The notes under the pieces were generated by a model that did not search any database, had not been told where the DNA came from, and saw only the letters and a list, made by a program, of their open reading frames with translations. A stretch of 64,000 nucleotides of DNA from positions 3,348,001 through 3,412,000 of the forward strand of contig OZ240213.1 of assembly GCA_965197555.1 (NCBI GenBank). Direction: 5' to 3'. Shown here piece after piece: positions 1 to 7,561 of this stretch (the first letter of the stretch is position 1; the number at the start of each line of letters is the position of its first letter). Both the position numbers and the translations under genes were made by a program. The DNA is from G965197555 sp965197555 (lineage in GTDB: Bacteria; Chloroflexota; Dehalococcoidia; Lucifugimonadales; UBA3495).

Positions 1-2
1 GC

Positions 3-242
3 GGGCCACAGGGTGAATGGGAGCAGCGGACCATCGACACTGGTCTCCCGATTATGGTCTGCAACCGCTCCGGGATTGAAGAAGGAGAGCTTGACTACCG
101 GCTGGCGGAAAGCGTAGTTGCGAAGAACGGGAAACGTCTGCTCTCCGAGACCTCCGATAGGTCTGTTGTGCTAACTTTCGATTGGGACCTGGACTCGATG
201 ACGCTGCTTTCAGAAGGCTTCGATAAAGCCTACCTGGCTTAA
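3..242 (+). CDS. Carbon-nitrogen hydrolase family protein, C-terminal part
   Basis: The open frame enters from the left edge, so only about the last 79 residues are present. The segment begins with a GEWEQRT-like stretch, followed by TGLPIMVCNRSG and then AESVVAKNGKRLLS, ending on a hydrophobic strand with a Trp-Asp pair. This is the usual C-terminal half of nitrilase-superfamily amidases, where the Cys-bearing core is followed by the 'E.R..ET..P.. V.NR.G' strand and a final sheet. The catalytic Glu-Lys-Cys triad lies outside the window, so substrate and activity cannot be judged. It converges on ruvX (minus strand), leaving a 44-base gap. Family call fairly safe; function unknown. Confidence 0.65.
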   Translation, partial: GPQGEWEQRTIDTGLPIMVCNRSGIEEGELDYRLAESVVAKNGKRLLSETSDRSVVLTFDWDLDSMTLLSEGFDKAYLA

Positions 243-286
243 GGCACAATGGACTGGGCGACGATGGCCGCGCATTAGACCCAAGC

Positions 287-688
287 CTAGGACTCCCTTT
301 CCAGGAATCTTCGCAATATCAACGCTGCTGCTGCGGCGTCCAACGAGCCCCGGTCTCGAGAAGGCTGGGCACCCGCTTCTCTCAACAACGCCTCAGCCTC
401 GACAGTGGTGAAACTCTCGTCCACTTGGTAAACCGGTAGATCAACCCGTTTTTCCAGGGCTTGGACAAACCGCCGAGTTCGTTTGGCCTGAGCCCCCATC
501 GCTCCATCGCGGCCGAATGGAATACCCACAACCAACCCTTCGACGTCCCGCTCCCGAGCGGCCTTGACCACGTCGTCGACATCTTGGCTCAGTTTGCTGC
601 GGTTGAGGTGACCTGCGGGTAGGACCACCTGGCTGCCGGTGCGTCCCACGGCTAACCCGATGCGGCGCTCTCCCACGTCAAGAGCCAA
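287..688 (-). CDS. ruvX: RuvX/YqgF Holliday-junction resolvase-like protein
   Basis: About 133 residues, the normal size for the YqgF family, which processes Holliday junctions or matures the 16S rRNA 5' end in the cytoplasm. The RNase H-fold signature ALDVGERRIGLAVG is at the N-terminus, VVGIPFGRDG in the middle, and VDESFTTVEAE followed by SLDAAAAALIL at the C-terminus, giving the conserved acidic residues D, E and D. The start is uncertain. A TTG at 688 gives MALDVG, but family members begin two or three residues earlier (K-L-L-A-L-D), and the codon there is CTG inside a dispersed repeat that also supplies the alaS stop. It lies directly downstream of alaS, as in many genomes. Confidence 0.9.
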   Translation of the reverse strand: MALDVGERRIGLAVGRTGSQVVLPAGHLNRSKLSQDVDDVVKAARERDVEGLVVGIPFGRDGAMGAQAKRTRRFVQALEKRVDLPVYQVDESFTTVEAEALLREAGAQPSRDRGSLDAAAAALILRRFLERES

Positions 689-693
689 GAGCT

Positions 694-727
694 TCAGGAC
701 AGGCCCTTCGGCTCCGCTCAGGACAGG
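694..727. repeat. Dispersed repeat unit at the alaS/ruvX junction
   Basis: Two copies of TCAGGACAGG (694-703 and 718-727) flank CCCTTCGGCTCCGC. The same vocabulary recurs inside alaS at 1389-1424 and 1987-2029. Here the unit contains the alaS TGA stop (718-720) and the codons just before the ruvX start, so it forms the whole junction between the two genes. Confidence 0.75.
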
Positions 728-3702
728 CTCCGGCGCACCAGTTCAGGCAGGCCGCCCAGGGCCTCGTCCAGCTTGTTCACTTGACGGCCACCCGCTTGGG
801 CTAACTCCGGCCGGCCGCCACCACCGCCGCCTAGTATCTTGGCCGTTTCCCGGGCCAAGTCACCCGCATTGACGCCTCGAGCCACCAAATCAGGGGTAAC
901 CATCGCCACCAGAACAGCGCTGCCTTCGACCACCGCGGCAAGGACCACTGCCACGCTGGACAGCTTGGATTTCAGAAAATCACCCATCTCCCGCATGGCG
1001 TCGGGGCCGGCGGCCGAGGTGCGTCCCGCCACCACTTTGGCCCCATCCACGTCGACAACCCGGCCCAGCAACTGTTCAGCTTCCACTCTCAGGGTTGACC
1101 GCTCCAAAGACTCCAGTCGGCGCCTCAGCTCCTCATTATCTCTCATGAAGCTTTCCAGGCGGACTTCCAGATCGGCGATGGGCGTTTGAAGCTTACGGGA
1201 CAAGCGGTCCAGCTGGTCAGCGTGATCTTGAAACAGCGCTCCGGCACCCTGACCGGTTACTGCTTCTATGCGCCGCATCCCTCCCCCAATGCTGGCCTCG
1301 CCCAGCACGAAAAGAGTGCCCACCTGGCCCGTGGCTGTTACATGGGTGCCGCCGCATACTTCCAGACTGAAAGTCTCGCCGTCAGCGGGGTCGAAGGGCC
1401 TGTCCTGAGAGGAGTCGAAGGGCCCTCCGTTGGACATGGATACTACCCGCACCACGTCACCGTACCGGTCGCCGAAGAAGGCAAGGGCACCCCCACGCAC
1501 CGCTTCGCTATAAGTAGTCTCCCGGGAATGCACCTTCAGGTTGTCGCGTATTCTTTCATTGGCCAGGCTTTGCACCGAGCGTATCTCGGCGGGGGACAGG
1601 GGACTAACGTGACTGAAGTCGAAGCGCAACCTCTCAGGAGCCACCAGAGACCCGGCCTGCCGCACGTGGGGCCCCAGCACCGATCTCAGGGACGCGTGCA
1701 GCAGGTGAGTGCCGCTGTGATTCCGTGCCGCATCCAGACGCCTTGACGGGTCTACCCAGGCGGTGACAGGGTCTCCCAGCGTTATATCTCCTTGATCGAC
1801 CACGCCCCGGTGGACGACTAGCCCGGCGATGGGGCTCTGGGTATCCGAAACTTTGACGACACCATTAGGACCGGAAATCGTGCCCGAGTCGCCGACCTGT
1901 CCGCCTCCTTCAGCGTAAAACGGAGTTTCATTCAGCACTATTTCTACCTGTTGACCCTGGACAGCATGCCCTGCCTGCTCCCCTACCCCTGAGCTTGTCG
2001 AGGGGTCTATCCTGAGCGGAGTCGAAGGAGCCACCAGAATAGCAGCCACCGTCGTTTCTTGCCGCAATCCTTCGTATCCAACGAAGGGGGTCTGGCCAAT
2101 ACCCAGGGTTTCGTAGACAGTCCCCATTTCCATGCTGCCGGTGAAGGCCTGGGCCGACCTGGCTCTCTCTCTTTGCGCTTCCATCTCCCGCTCAAAGCCC
2201 AGCATGTCCACTTCCAGGCCTTGCTCGCGGGCAATCTCTTGGGTCAGTTCCGGCGGGAACCCATAGGTGTCGTAAAGGACGAAGGTCTCATGTCCGGTAA
2301 TGGACTTTGCAAACTCTAAGGCTTTAGCCGAGTATTCTTGGGACTCGGTTATCATGTTAACCAAGTGCACCTGTGCTAACTCAGCCCCAGTATTCTCATC
2401 ATCGTTGACGCTAACAAGCGTCCCTGGATAATTTATTCGCCCCTCGTCATCCACTGTGACTTCCATGTCCCGGATCACGTTTGCTCGATAGGCGGCCATC
2501 CCCGAGAAAATACTGCTGCCTCGTTCGTAGGTCTGACCGAACCGCTCCTCCTCTAGGCGGACTACCCGTAGAATAAAATCGTGGTTCTCCAGAAGCTCCC
2601 GGTAGACGTGGCGGAAGTAGGGCAGCACCGTCTCGACGACTTCGGCCAAGAAAGGCTGGCCTTGCTCCGGACCGATCGAAGAGTCCAAGCCCAGCCGGCG
2701 ACCGTAACGGATGGCGCGGCGAATGACCCGCCGCAGCACGTACCCGCGCCCTTCGTTGCCGGGCACCACTCCGTCGCCTATAAGGAAAGCAGCGGCCCGG
2801 CTGTGCTCCGCCACAACCCGCAGGGCGTAGTCGGTTTCCGGGTCCATCCCATAGCTCCGGCCGGTAAGCTCACATACTTTCTGGATTATCGGCCAGAATA
2901 AATCCGTCTCGTAGACGCTGGACTTCCCTTGAAGGACCGCGGCCGCTCGTTCCAAGCCCATTCCGGTGTCCACACTGGGCGCCGGCAGCGGGGTCCGGTT
3001 GCGCTGGGGGTCCTGATAGTACTGCATGAACACCAGGTTCCAGAGCTCTACGAAACGCTCACAATCGCAATTGGGATGGCAACCGGGTACTGGCCCTGGC
3101 TCTTGACCGTCTCGTTCCGACTTTAGCTGGGCAGTCAATTCATCAGGGGTCACCATGGGCCCGCAACCCTTTGCTGCGCCGCCGTCATAGTGCAACTCCG
3201 AGCAGGGCCCGGTGGGTCCTTCTGTACCCGCAGGACCCCACCAGTTGTCGCTGTCTCCGTAGCGGTAGATGCGCTCTACCGGCACGCCAACGTTGTCGCG
3301 CCAGATCCGGAACGCTTCATCGTCATCCAAGTGGATGGTCACAAACATCCTGTCGGGGGAGAGCTTGAACAGTCCGGTAACCAACTCCCACGCGAAATCG
3401 ATAGCACCCTCTTTGAAGTAATCGCCGATGCTGAAGTTGCCCAGCATCTCAAAAAAGGTCAGGTGTTTGTGGTCGCCAACGTCGTCGATATCCGTGGTGC
3501 GGAAGCTCTTCTGTGAGCTGGTCAGACGACGGGACGGAGGGGTCTGCTCTCCCATGAAGAATGGCTTGAAGGGGACCATTCCGGCGCTGGTAAACAGCAG
3601 GGTAGGGTCGCCTGCGGGAATCAAGGAAGCACTGGGCATATGTAAATGCCCCTTCTCCTCGAAGAAGCGTATGAAGGAGTTTCTAACCTGGTCGCCGTCC
3701 AT
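718..3702 (-). CDS. alaS: Alanyl-tRNA synthetase with repeat-derived insertions
   Basis: Charges tRNA-Ala in the cytoplasm. The N-terminal catalytic domain (FIRFFEEKGH, LFTSAGMVPFKPFF, NWWGPAGTEGPTGPCSELHYD), the tRNA-binding middle, the editing domain with HxxxH (NHSGTHLLHA, about residue 660) and CGGTH (about 785), and the C-terminal glycine-rich C-Ala domain are all readable. From the ATG at 3702 the protein is about 994 residues, roughly 100 longer than usual. Part of the excess is two short insertions encoded by a dispersed DNA repeat, read as TPLRIDPSTSSG (about 557-572) and GGPFDSSQDRPFD (about 760-772). An upstream in-frame ATG at 3726 adds eight residues; 3702 aligns better with the family and follows an AGAGGGT sequence. 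The stop codon lies inside another repeat copy. Confidence 0.95.
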   Translation of the reverse strand: MDGDQVRNSFIRFFEEKGHLHMPSASLIPAGDPTLLFTSAGMVPFKPFFMGEQTPPSRRLTSSQKSFRTTDIDDVGDHKHLTFFEMLGNFSIGDYFKEGAIDFAWELVTGLFKLSPDRMFVTIHLDDDEAFRIWRDNVGVPVERIYRYGDSDNWWGPAGTEGPTGPCSELHYDGGAAKGCGPMVTPDELTAQLKSERDGQEPGPVPGCHPNCDCERFVELWNLVFMQYYQDPQRNRTPLPAPSVDTGMGLERAAAVLQGKSSVYETDLFWPIIQKVCELTGRSYGMDPETDYALRVVAEHSRAAAFLIGDGVVPGNEGRGYVLRRVIRRAIRYGRRLGLDSSIGPEQGQPFLAEVVETVLPYFRHVYRELLENHDFILRVVRLEEERFGQTYERGSSIFSGMAAYRANVIRDMEVTVDDEGRINYPGTLVSVNDDENTGAELAQVHLVNMITESQEYSAKALEFAKSITGHETFVLYDTYGFPPELTQEIAREQGLEVDMLGFEREMEAQRERARSAQAFTGSMEMGTVYETLGIGQTPFVGYEGLRQETTVAAILVAPSTPLRIDPSTSSGVGEQAGHAVQGQQVEIVLNETPFYAEGGGQVGDSGTISGPNGVVKVSDTQSPIAGLVVHRGVVDQGDITLGDPVTAWVDPSRRLDAARNHSGTHLLHASLRSVLGPHVRQAGSLVAPERLRFDFSHVSPLSPAEIRSVQSLANERIRDNLKVHSRETTYSEAVRGGALAFFGDRYGDVVRVVSMSNGGPFDSSQDRPFDPADGETFSLEVCGGTHVTATGQVGTLFVLGEASIGGGMRRIEAVTGQGAGALFQDHADQLDRLSRKLQTPIADLEVRLESFMRDNEELRRRLESLERSTLRVEAEQLLGRVVDVDGAKVVAGRTSAAGPDAMREMGDFLKSKLSSVAVVLAAVVEGSAVLVAMVTPDLVARGVNAGDLARETAKILGGGGGGRPELAQAGGRQVNKLDEALGGLPELVRRSLS
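1389..1424. repeat. Dispersed repeat unit inside alaS (editing region)
   Basis: On the + strand the unit reads GGTCGAAGGGCC, TGTCCTGAGA, then GGAGTCGAAGGGCC. Two GTCGAAGGGCC arms flank a CCTGAG core. It is translated in frame by alaS on the minus strand as GGPFDSSQDRPFD, just before the CGGTH zinc-binding motif. Confidence 0.75.
1987..2029. repeat. Dispersed repeat unit inside alaS (core/editing linker)
   Basis: On the + strand it carries CCTGAGCTTGTCGAGGGG followed by CCTGAGCGGAGTCGAAGGA. It is translated in frame on the minus strand as TPLRIDPSTSSG. It shares the CCTGAG and GTCGAAGG core words with the copies at 694-727 and 1389-1424. Confidence 0.75.
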
Positions 3703-3862
3703 TGTCTCTGACCCTCTGCCGCCCATTAACGAAATCCCATTGACATTATGGCATTGTATTTCAGGGCCAAAACAGCGTCAATTGGAATAGGGGTCCCCCT
3801 TCACGTCAGCATTGCGCCAGGCCATCCCGCCGGTAACATCGCCTACTAGGCCACGGTACCCC

Positions 3863-3891
3863 TTGGGGAAATAGATAGCATTTGGTATACT
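3863..3891 (+). promoter_or_regulatory. Sigma-70-type promoter for the Asp23 cluster
   Basis: TTGGGG (3863-3868), a 17-base spacer and TATACT (3886-3891). Transcription would start near 3898, 30 bases before the Asp23 ATG at 3928, which has a GGGAGGGG ribosome site at about 3917-3924. Confidence 0.5.
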
Positions 3892-3927
3892 AATTATGTC
3901 AAATCAAGTAACAGGCGGGAGGGGTAG

Positions 3928-4371
3928 ATGGTAACGGACAAGGTTAGTAACGGAGAGGAATTTCATGCTGATGCGTTCCCTTTTGAAACGGAAAATCCCA
4001 GTGGAGTGCCCGGTGTCACCAAAGTGGAAGCGAGTGTGATCGCGGCCACCGTTGGCCACGTGGCCAACGGGATAGACGGCGTGGCCAGATTGGGGAACCC
4101 CGGGGGTATACTTCGGGCGATGACCAACTCAGTCAGATCGAACGCAGCCGTCAGAGGAACAGGTGTCGACGTCGAAGCCGGGCGGAGGGAGGTCATACTG
4201 GACTTGGAAGTGGTTGTATTGTACGGCTTTAGGATCCCTAGTGTCGTGCAAGAGATTAGGGAAGCGGTTGCCAAAGAAGTCTACGACCAAATCGGGTTAG
4301 TGGCCAAGGAAGTTAACGTCGACGTGGTGGCAATAGAGTTCCCGGCGGGAATTCTCAGTAGAGTGGACTAG
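3928..4371 (+). CDS. Asp23/Gls24 family envelope-stress protein
   Basis: 147 residues. The core runs from 'ASVIAATVGHVANGIDGVARLG' (first strand and helix of the Asp23 fold) through 'RGTGVDVEAGRREVILDLEVVVLYGFRIP' to 'VAKEVYDQIGLVAKEVNVDVVAIEF', covering the whole family. There is no signal peptide. Asp23 proteins are cytoplasmic and tether to the membrane through AmaP, and an AmaP-like protein and a DUF2273-like membrane protein follow on the same strand, so the three probably form one operon. The precise function of Asp23 is not established; it is linked to cell-envelope homeostasis and alkaline stress in Firmicutes. Start chosen at the ATG behind a strong GGGAGGGG site. Confidence 0.85.
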   Translation: MVTDKVSNGEEFHADAFPFETENPSGVPGVTKVEASVIAATVGHVANGIDGVARLGNPGGILRAMTNSVRSNAAVRGTGVDVEAGRREVILDLEVVVLYGFRIPSVVQEIREAVAKEVYDQIGLVAKEVNVDVVAIEFPAGILSRVD

Positions 4372-4473
4372 AGGCCCGGTCCAACCCGGCGGACTTGGGG
4401 ATAGAGACACCTCAGGAGGTGCCATAGTGAACACAGCCGCGCGCTTGAAGCGCACGGGAGCTAGCGCATTAGG

Positions 4474-5052
4474 ATGAACGCCTTTAATGGGCTTCTCGTT
4501 ACGGTGGTTTCTGTGGCAGGAATCGTCGGCGGCGTGTTCATCCTGCTCATCATCACTGAGGCCGTCTCTCCCCAAGACCTCCCCGGAGAGGTGTTTAGCC
4601 AGCCGTTGGCAACCATGGCGGCGCATACCGGCAGCGCTCTGTGGGGGGATGTAAGTATCGGAGCGGGACTCATCGCCGCGGGGTTGTTGGTACTGGTTCT
4701 CGAAGCACGGCAACTCACCCGGGGCGTCGTCCCCGGCATGGTGATGGTCAGCTCGGAGGCCGACGGTTTAGTCCGCTTGTCCCTTGATAGCATCACAGAG
4801 TTGGCCAAACGCACCGGTGCCGGCAACCGGGACGTCCGCAACATACGCTGCCACGTTCAAGTGACCTCCGGTGGGCTGAGCATTCGGTGTGAGGTTGGGC
4901 TCCGGATGGGGGCCGACGTGCCCGAGGTGAGTTCCGACGTACAAAAGAACATCCGCGAGATTGTCGAGCGCCTGACCAGCCTTCCGGTTAGAGATGTTCC
5001 GGTGCGGGCACGCTATCTGGGCGATCGAGACCAGCCGCTCCTAGTGAGGTGA
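4474..5052 (+). CDS. amaP: AmaP-like alkaline-shock membrane anchor protein
   Basis: 192 residues with two hydrophobic helices near the N-terminus (about 5-28 and 57-80), forming a hairpin in the membrane. A soluble C-terminal domain follows, with alternating strands (RLSLDSITELAKRTGAG, IRCHVQVTSGGLSIRCEVGLRMGADVPEVSSDVQKNIREIVERLTSLPVRDVPVRARYL). That tail resembles an Asp23-type fold and matches the AmaP architecture, which holds Asp23 at the inner face of the membrane. It sits between the Asp23 gene and a small membrane protein, the order seen in Firmicutes clusters. The identification rests on topology and context more than on any single motif. Confidence 0.7.
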   Translation: MNAFNGLLVTVVSVAGIVGGVFILLIITEAVSPQDLPGEVFSQPLATMAAHTGSALWGDVSIGAGLIAAGLLVLVLEARQLTRGVVPGMVMVSSEADGLVRLSLDSITELAKRTGAGNRDVRNIRCHVQVTSGGLSIRCEVGLRMGADVPEVSSDVQKNIREIVERLTSLPVRDVPVRARYLGDRDQPLLVR

Positions 5053-5056
5053 CGAT

Positions 5057-5278
5057 ATGCCCAGGCCAATAACAGCCGGCGTGATAGCCGGGCTAATTTT
5101 CGGGTTGGTGCTGGTCTGGCAGGGTGCCGGTGCAGCGGGGCTTGTCCTACTGTTCGCGATAGTGGGCTTGCTGGTGGGCGTGGTCCTGTGGCTTGGCTGG
5201 CGGTCCGCCACCGGGCAATTGGACACAGACGCCATCAGGTCCCTCTTTGGGGTCATTTTCTCCAACAGGACGCGATAG
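5057..5278 (+). CDS. Small two-helix membrane protein, DUF2273-like
   Basis: 73 residues. Two hydrophobic stretches rich in Gly, Ala and Val (about 5-21 and 24-46) are followed by a short charged tail. Small integral membrane proteins of the DUF2273 type regularly accompany Asp23 and AmaP, and this gene starts four bases after the AmaP-like stop, so it is probably co-translated. No function is known for the family. The reading is based on size, topology and position. Confidence 0.6.
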   Translation: MPRPITAGVIAGLIFGLVLVWQGAGAAGLVLLFAIVGLLVGVVLWLGWRSATGQLDTDAIRSLFGVIFSNRTR

Positions 5279-5469
5279 CGGGGCGCCAACCCCAATCCGC
5301 GCTCTGCCCGGACTGCTGTACGCCGAGCAATTCCGCTGCAGTATCATGTAACGCCGCTGCGAAGACAGCACTGTTATGTCCAATCGTCAGGTCCGCGAAG
5401 AGTTAGTCCCCATAACGCTTCTTCGCTATTGCCCAACCAGCAGGAACACTCCTGGACCAATTCCTTTGC

Positions 5470-5498
5470 TTGACCCGTTAAATGCCCGGCCTTACAAT
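5470..5498 (+). promoter_or_regulatory. Sigma-70-type promoter before the SWIM-motif gene
   Basis: TTGACC (5470-5475), 17-base spacer, TACAAT (5493-5498). Expected transcription start is near 5505, with the ATG of the next gene at 5531. Confidence 0.55.
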
Positions 5499-5530
5499 TT
5501 GGGCGATGGGACCAATCCTTGGAGGTGTTG

Positions 5531-5785
5531 ATGGACTCCAGTATCATCGGCAAAATCCACAAAGCCAGGAAGTACGCAGAGGAGAGAAACAGAGTCAGCA
5601 TCACCAGCTTTAGAGCAACCTTTAAAGGGAACCACAATACCCACGAGGTAATGTTCGACTCTGGCGCCTGGCAATGCCGGTGCCATTTTTTCGCCACCAG
5701 GGGCACATGCAGCCACACCATGGCTCTGCAACGAATCCTCGATGAAATGCTGGCAAGGGAGCCCGAGTCCGTCCAGTCGTCGTAG
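5531..5785 (+). CDS. Short SWIM zinc-finger protein
   Basis: 84 residues from the ATG at 5531, which has GGAGGT at 5521-5526; a TTG further upstream is less likely. The only recognisable module is a SWIM-type zinc finger, GAWQCRCHFFATRGTCSHTMALQ, giving CxC followed by CxH. A short basic region rich in Lys and Arg precedes it. SWIM fingers bind DNA or protein and are usually attached to larger proteins such as transposases or helicases, so a stand-alone copy is unusual. It has its own promoter and is followed by an inverted repeat. The cellular role is unknown. Confidence 0.65.
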   Translation: MDSSIIGKIHKARKYAEERNRVSITSFRATFKGNHNTHEVMFDSGAWQCRCHFFATRGTCSHTMALQRILDEMLAREPESVQSS

Positions 5786-5841
5786 ACTTGGTTCCAGCTC
5801 CCTCCGTCCCCAACTATCCTCCGGCAGTAGGCTTTCTTAAC

Positions 5842-5884
5842 GGGCCGACGCCCTTTGTCCCTAACGAAAAAACCCCGTCGGCCC
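5842..5884. terminator. Inverted repeat downstream of the SWIM gene, possible terminator
   Basis: GGGCCGACG (5842-5850) pairs perfectly with CGTCGGCCC (5876-5884) across a 25-base loop that contains an A-run. On the + strand no U-tract follows, so intrinsic termination in that direction is doubtful. Confidence 0.35.
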
Positions 5885-5935
5885 ACTGCCATCGATGACC
5901 TCCCCCACTGTGAGGCTTGATATCGGTCAAGCAGT

Positions 5936-5964
5936 TTGACAGTGTCGAAGGTGCCATTTAGACT
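5936..5964 (+). promoter_or_regulatory. Sigma-70-type promoter for the cobalamin operon
   Basis: TTGACA (5936-5941), 17-base spacer and TAGACT (5959-5964), placing a start near 5971 and a leader of about 30 bases before cbiC. The leader is too short to hold a cobalamin riboswitch, and none was recognised upstream. Confidence 0.5.
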
Positions 5965-5999
5965 CCCCTTTAATCCTTGATGCTCAAATTAATATTGTA

Positions 6000-6650
6000 A
6001 TGTCCTTGGTCGAAAAATACGGTCTGCTACCGGAAGAGATTGACAGAAAGAGCCTCCAAATGGTTGATGCCGGTCTGCCACTCGACTTGCCGTTGTCACC
6101 CTGGGAACGGAGCGTGGTGAGCCGGATCGTTAGGGCTGAAGGCGACCCTGCAATAGCCAAGGCAGTAGGGTTCAGTCCCAACGCCGTGGCTAAAGGGGTA
6201 GCCGCCCTGCAAGCGGGCTCCGACATTGTTACCGACGTACGAATGGTACAAGTGGGCATATCTCAGCAGCTTCTTCAGCAGTCTAATACGGCAGTGCGCT
6301 GCAGCATAGCTGCACCCGAGGTGGCCGATCGAGCGCAACGCGAAGGCACTACCAGGTCGGTGGCCGCCATGCGAGAGCTGGCGCCTTACCTGGACGGTTC
6401 CATAGTGGCTATAGGCAACGCGCCGACAGCGTTACTGGCGTTGCTGGACTTGGCCGACGATGGCCGGGCCAAACCAGCTCTGGTGATTGGGATGCCGGTC
6501 GGCTTCGTCGCTTGCGCCGAGTCCAAGCGGGAGTTGGCAGCGCGCCAACTCCCCTACATAACGGTATGGGAACATAGGGGCGGTAGCTCTACAGCAGCGG
6601 CCACGGTCAACGCCCTTCTTGCCTTATCACTGGAAGCGGAGACACTTTGA
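6000..6650 (+). CDS. cbiC: Cobalt-precorrin-8 methylmutase with altered active site
   Basis: 216 residues. CbiC/CobH moves the C11 methyl group to C12 to give cobyrinate. Family landmarks are clear: VGFSPNAVAKGVAALQAGSDIVTDVRMVQVGI, then TRSVAAMREL, AIGNAPTALLALL and VIGMPVGFVACAESKREL, ending in a Gly-rich GGSSTAAATVNALL. The position that is the catalytic His in CobH (R-M-V-H-A) and CbiC (R-V-I-H-T) reads R-I-V-R-A here, making it Arg45. The start chosen (TTG/ATG region at 6000) gives the expected N-terminal length. It is the first gene of a same-strand run, and its stop overlaps the TTG start of cbiX by three bases, suggesting coupled translation. Fold certain, activity uncertain. Confidence 0.88.
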   Translation: MSLVEKYGLLPEEIDRKSLQMVDAGLPLDLPLSPWERSVVSRIVRAEGDPAIAKAVGFSPNAVAKGVAALQAGSDIVTDVRMVQVGISQQLLQQSNTAVRCSIAAPEVADRAQREGTTRSVAAMRELAPYLDGSIVAIGNAPTALLALLDLADDGRAKPALVIGMPVGFVACAESKRELAARQLPYITVWEHRGGSSTAAATVNALLALSLEAETL

Positions 6651-7555
6651 CGGCTCTGAACCAGCCCAGGCCGGCCCAAACCAATGCCGTCGCCATCAGC
6701 ACTGCCGACTGGGGTGTGGTTCTGCTGGCTCACGGCAGCCAAAGGGGCACCGACAGCAGTGAGTGCTCTTGCTCCTGGAGGGAAATTTCCAAGCCCGATT
6801 GGTGTCAACTCTGTCCCAGCACACCAGAAGGACTTAAAGAAGTAGCTAAACGGCTACAACAGGCTCTAGGTCTTGATGAAGATCGGATCGTGGTGTCCTG
6901 CCTTGAGTTTCTTCCGCCCCACCCAGATGAAGCCCTTCGCCAGTTGGAGCAACGCGGGCTTCGACGCATTGTGGTGATGCCCTTCCTGTTGGGCCACGGT
7001 AAGCACGCGACACTGGAGCTAGAAGAGCTTCTCGATGAAGCACGGCGAAAGTTGCCTCAAGTCCACCTTTCCATGGCGGAGGGCTTGGGAGCCCACGCTC
7101 AACTGGCAGATCTGGTGGTTCGCCGAGTCCGGGACATCATGCCCCACTCCTCATATGGGACAGGCGGCCAAGGGAACGTCGGCGTTCTGGTAGTGAAGGC
7201 TGGCACTAAGAACCAGTATGACGATTGCCAGTGGCTCTTCGAACTGGGGCAAATGGTCGAGAATCGTTTGGGCTCGGGCTTTGCAGTAGATGTGGCCCAG
7301 TCCCATTACGGGGACCCAACCATGGAGGACGCCGCCACCCGCCTGATTGAGGACCGGGGAATCTCATCTCTGATATGTGTCCCTTATTTGTTGTTCCCAG
7401 GTTTGATCCTGAAGCGAAATATCCTGGGAAGCCTGGAACGCCTGGAAAACAAATACCCTGAGTTCACCATTGCAGCGAGCCCGCCTTTGGGTGTCGATGA
7501 CGGTGTCATATCCGCCACTGCGGGGCGAATCCGCTCGGCGCTAGCAATGGCCTGA
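6647..7555 (+). CDS. cbiX: Sirohydrochlorin cobaltochelatase, two CbiX domains
   Basis: 302 residues carrying two CbiX-type domains. The N-terminal one has the metal-site histidines (VVLLAHGSQ with His29, and PFLLGHGKH near 102-106) that insert Co(II) into sirohydrochlorin. In the C-terminal one the matching positions read VVKAGTK and YLLFPGLILK, so it probably no longer binds metal. An insertion in the N-terminal domain carries four cysteines (CSC at 40-42 and CQLC at 53-56), a possible metal or iron-sulfur ligand set. TTG start overlapping the cbiC stop. Cobalt insertion before ring contraction marks the early-cobalt (anaerobic) route, in agreement with the neighbouring cbi genes. Confidence 0.88.
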   Translation: MTALNQPRPAQTNAVAISTADWGVVLLAHGSQRGTDSSECSCSWREISKPDWCQLCPSTPEGLKEVAKRLQQALGLDEDRIVVSCLEFLPPHPDEALRQLEQRGLRRIVVMPFLLGHGKHATLELEELLDEARRKLPQVHLSMAEGLGAHAQLADLVVRRVRDIMPHSSYGTGGQGNVGVLVVKAGTKNQYDDCQWLFELGQMVENRLGSGFAVDVAQSHYGDPTMEDAATRLIEDRGISSLICVPYLLFPGLILKRNILGSLERLENKYPEFTIAASPPLGVDDGVISATAGRIRSALAMA

Positions 7556-7561
7556 CGTGTA

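Noticed and set aside
5786..5999. Cobalamin riboswitch upstream of cbiC
   Set aside because: A CCCACTGCCAT-like word occurs near 5882, but the upstream core and the B12-box AGCC-GAGACCTGCC are missing, and the promoter at 5936 would leave only about 30 bases of leader.
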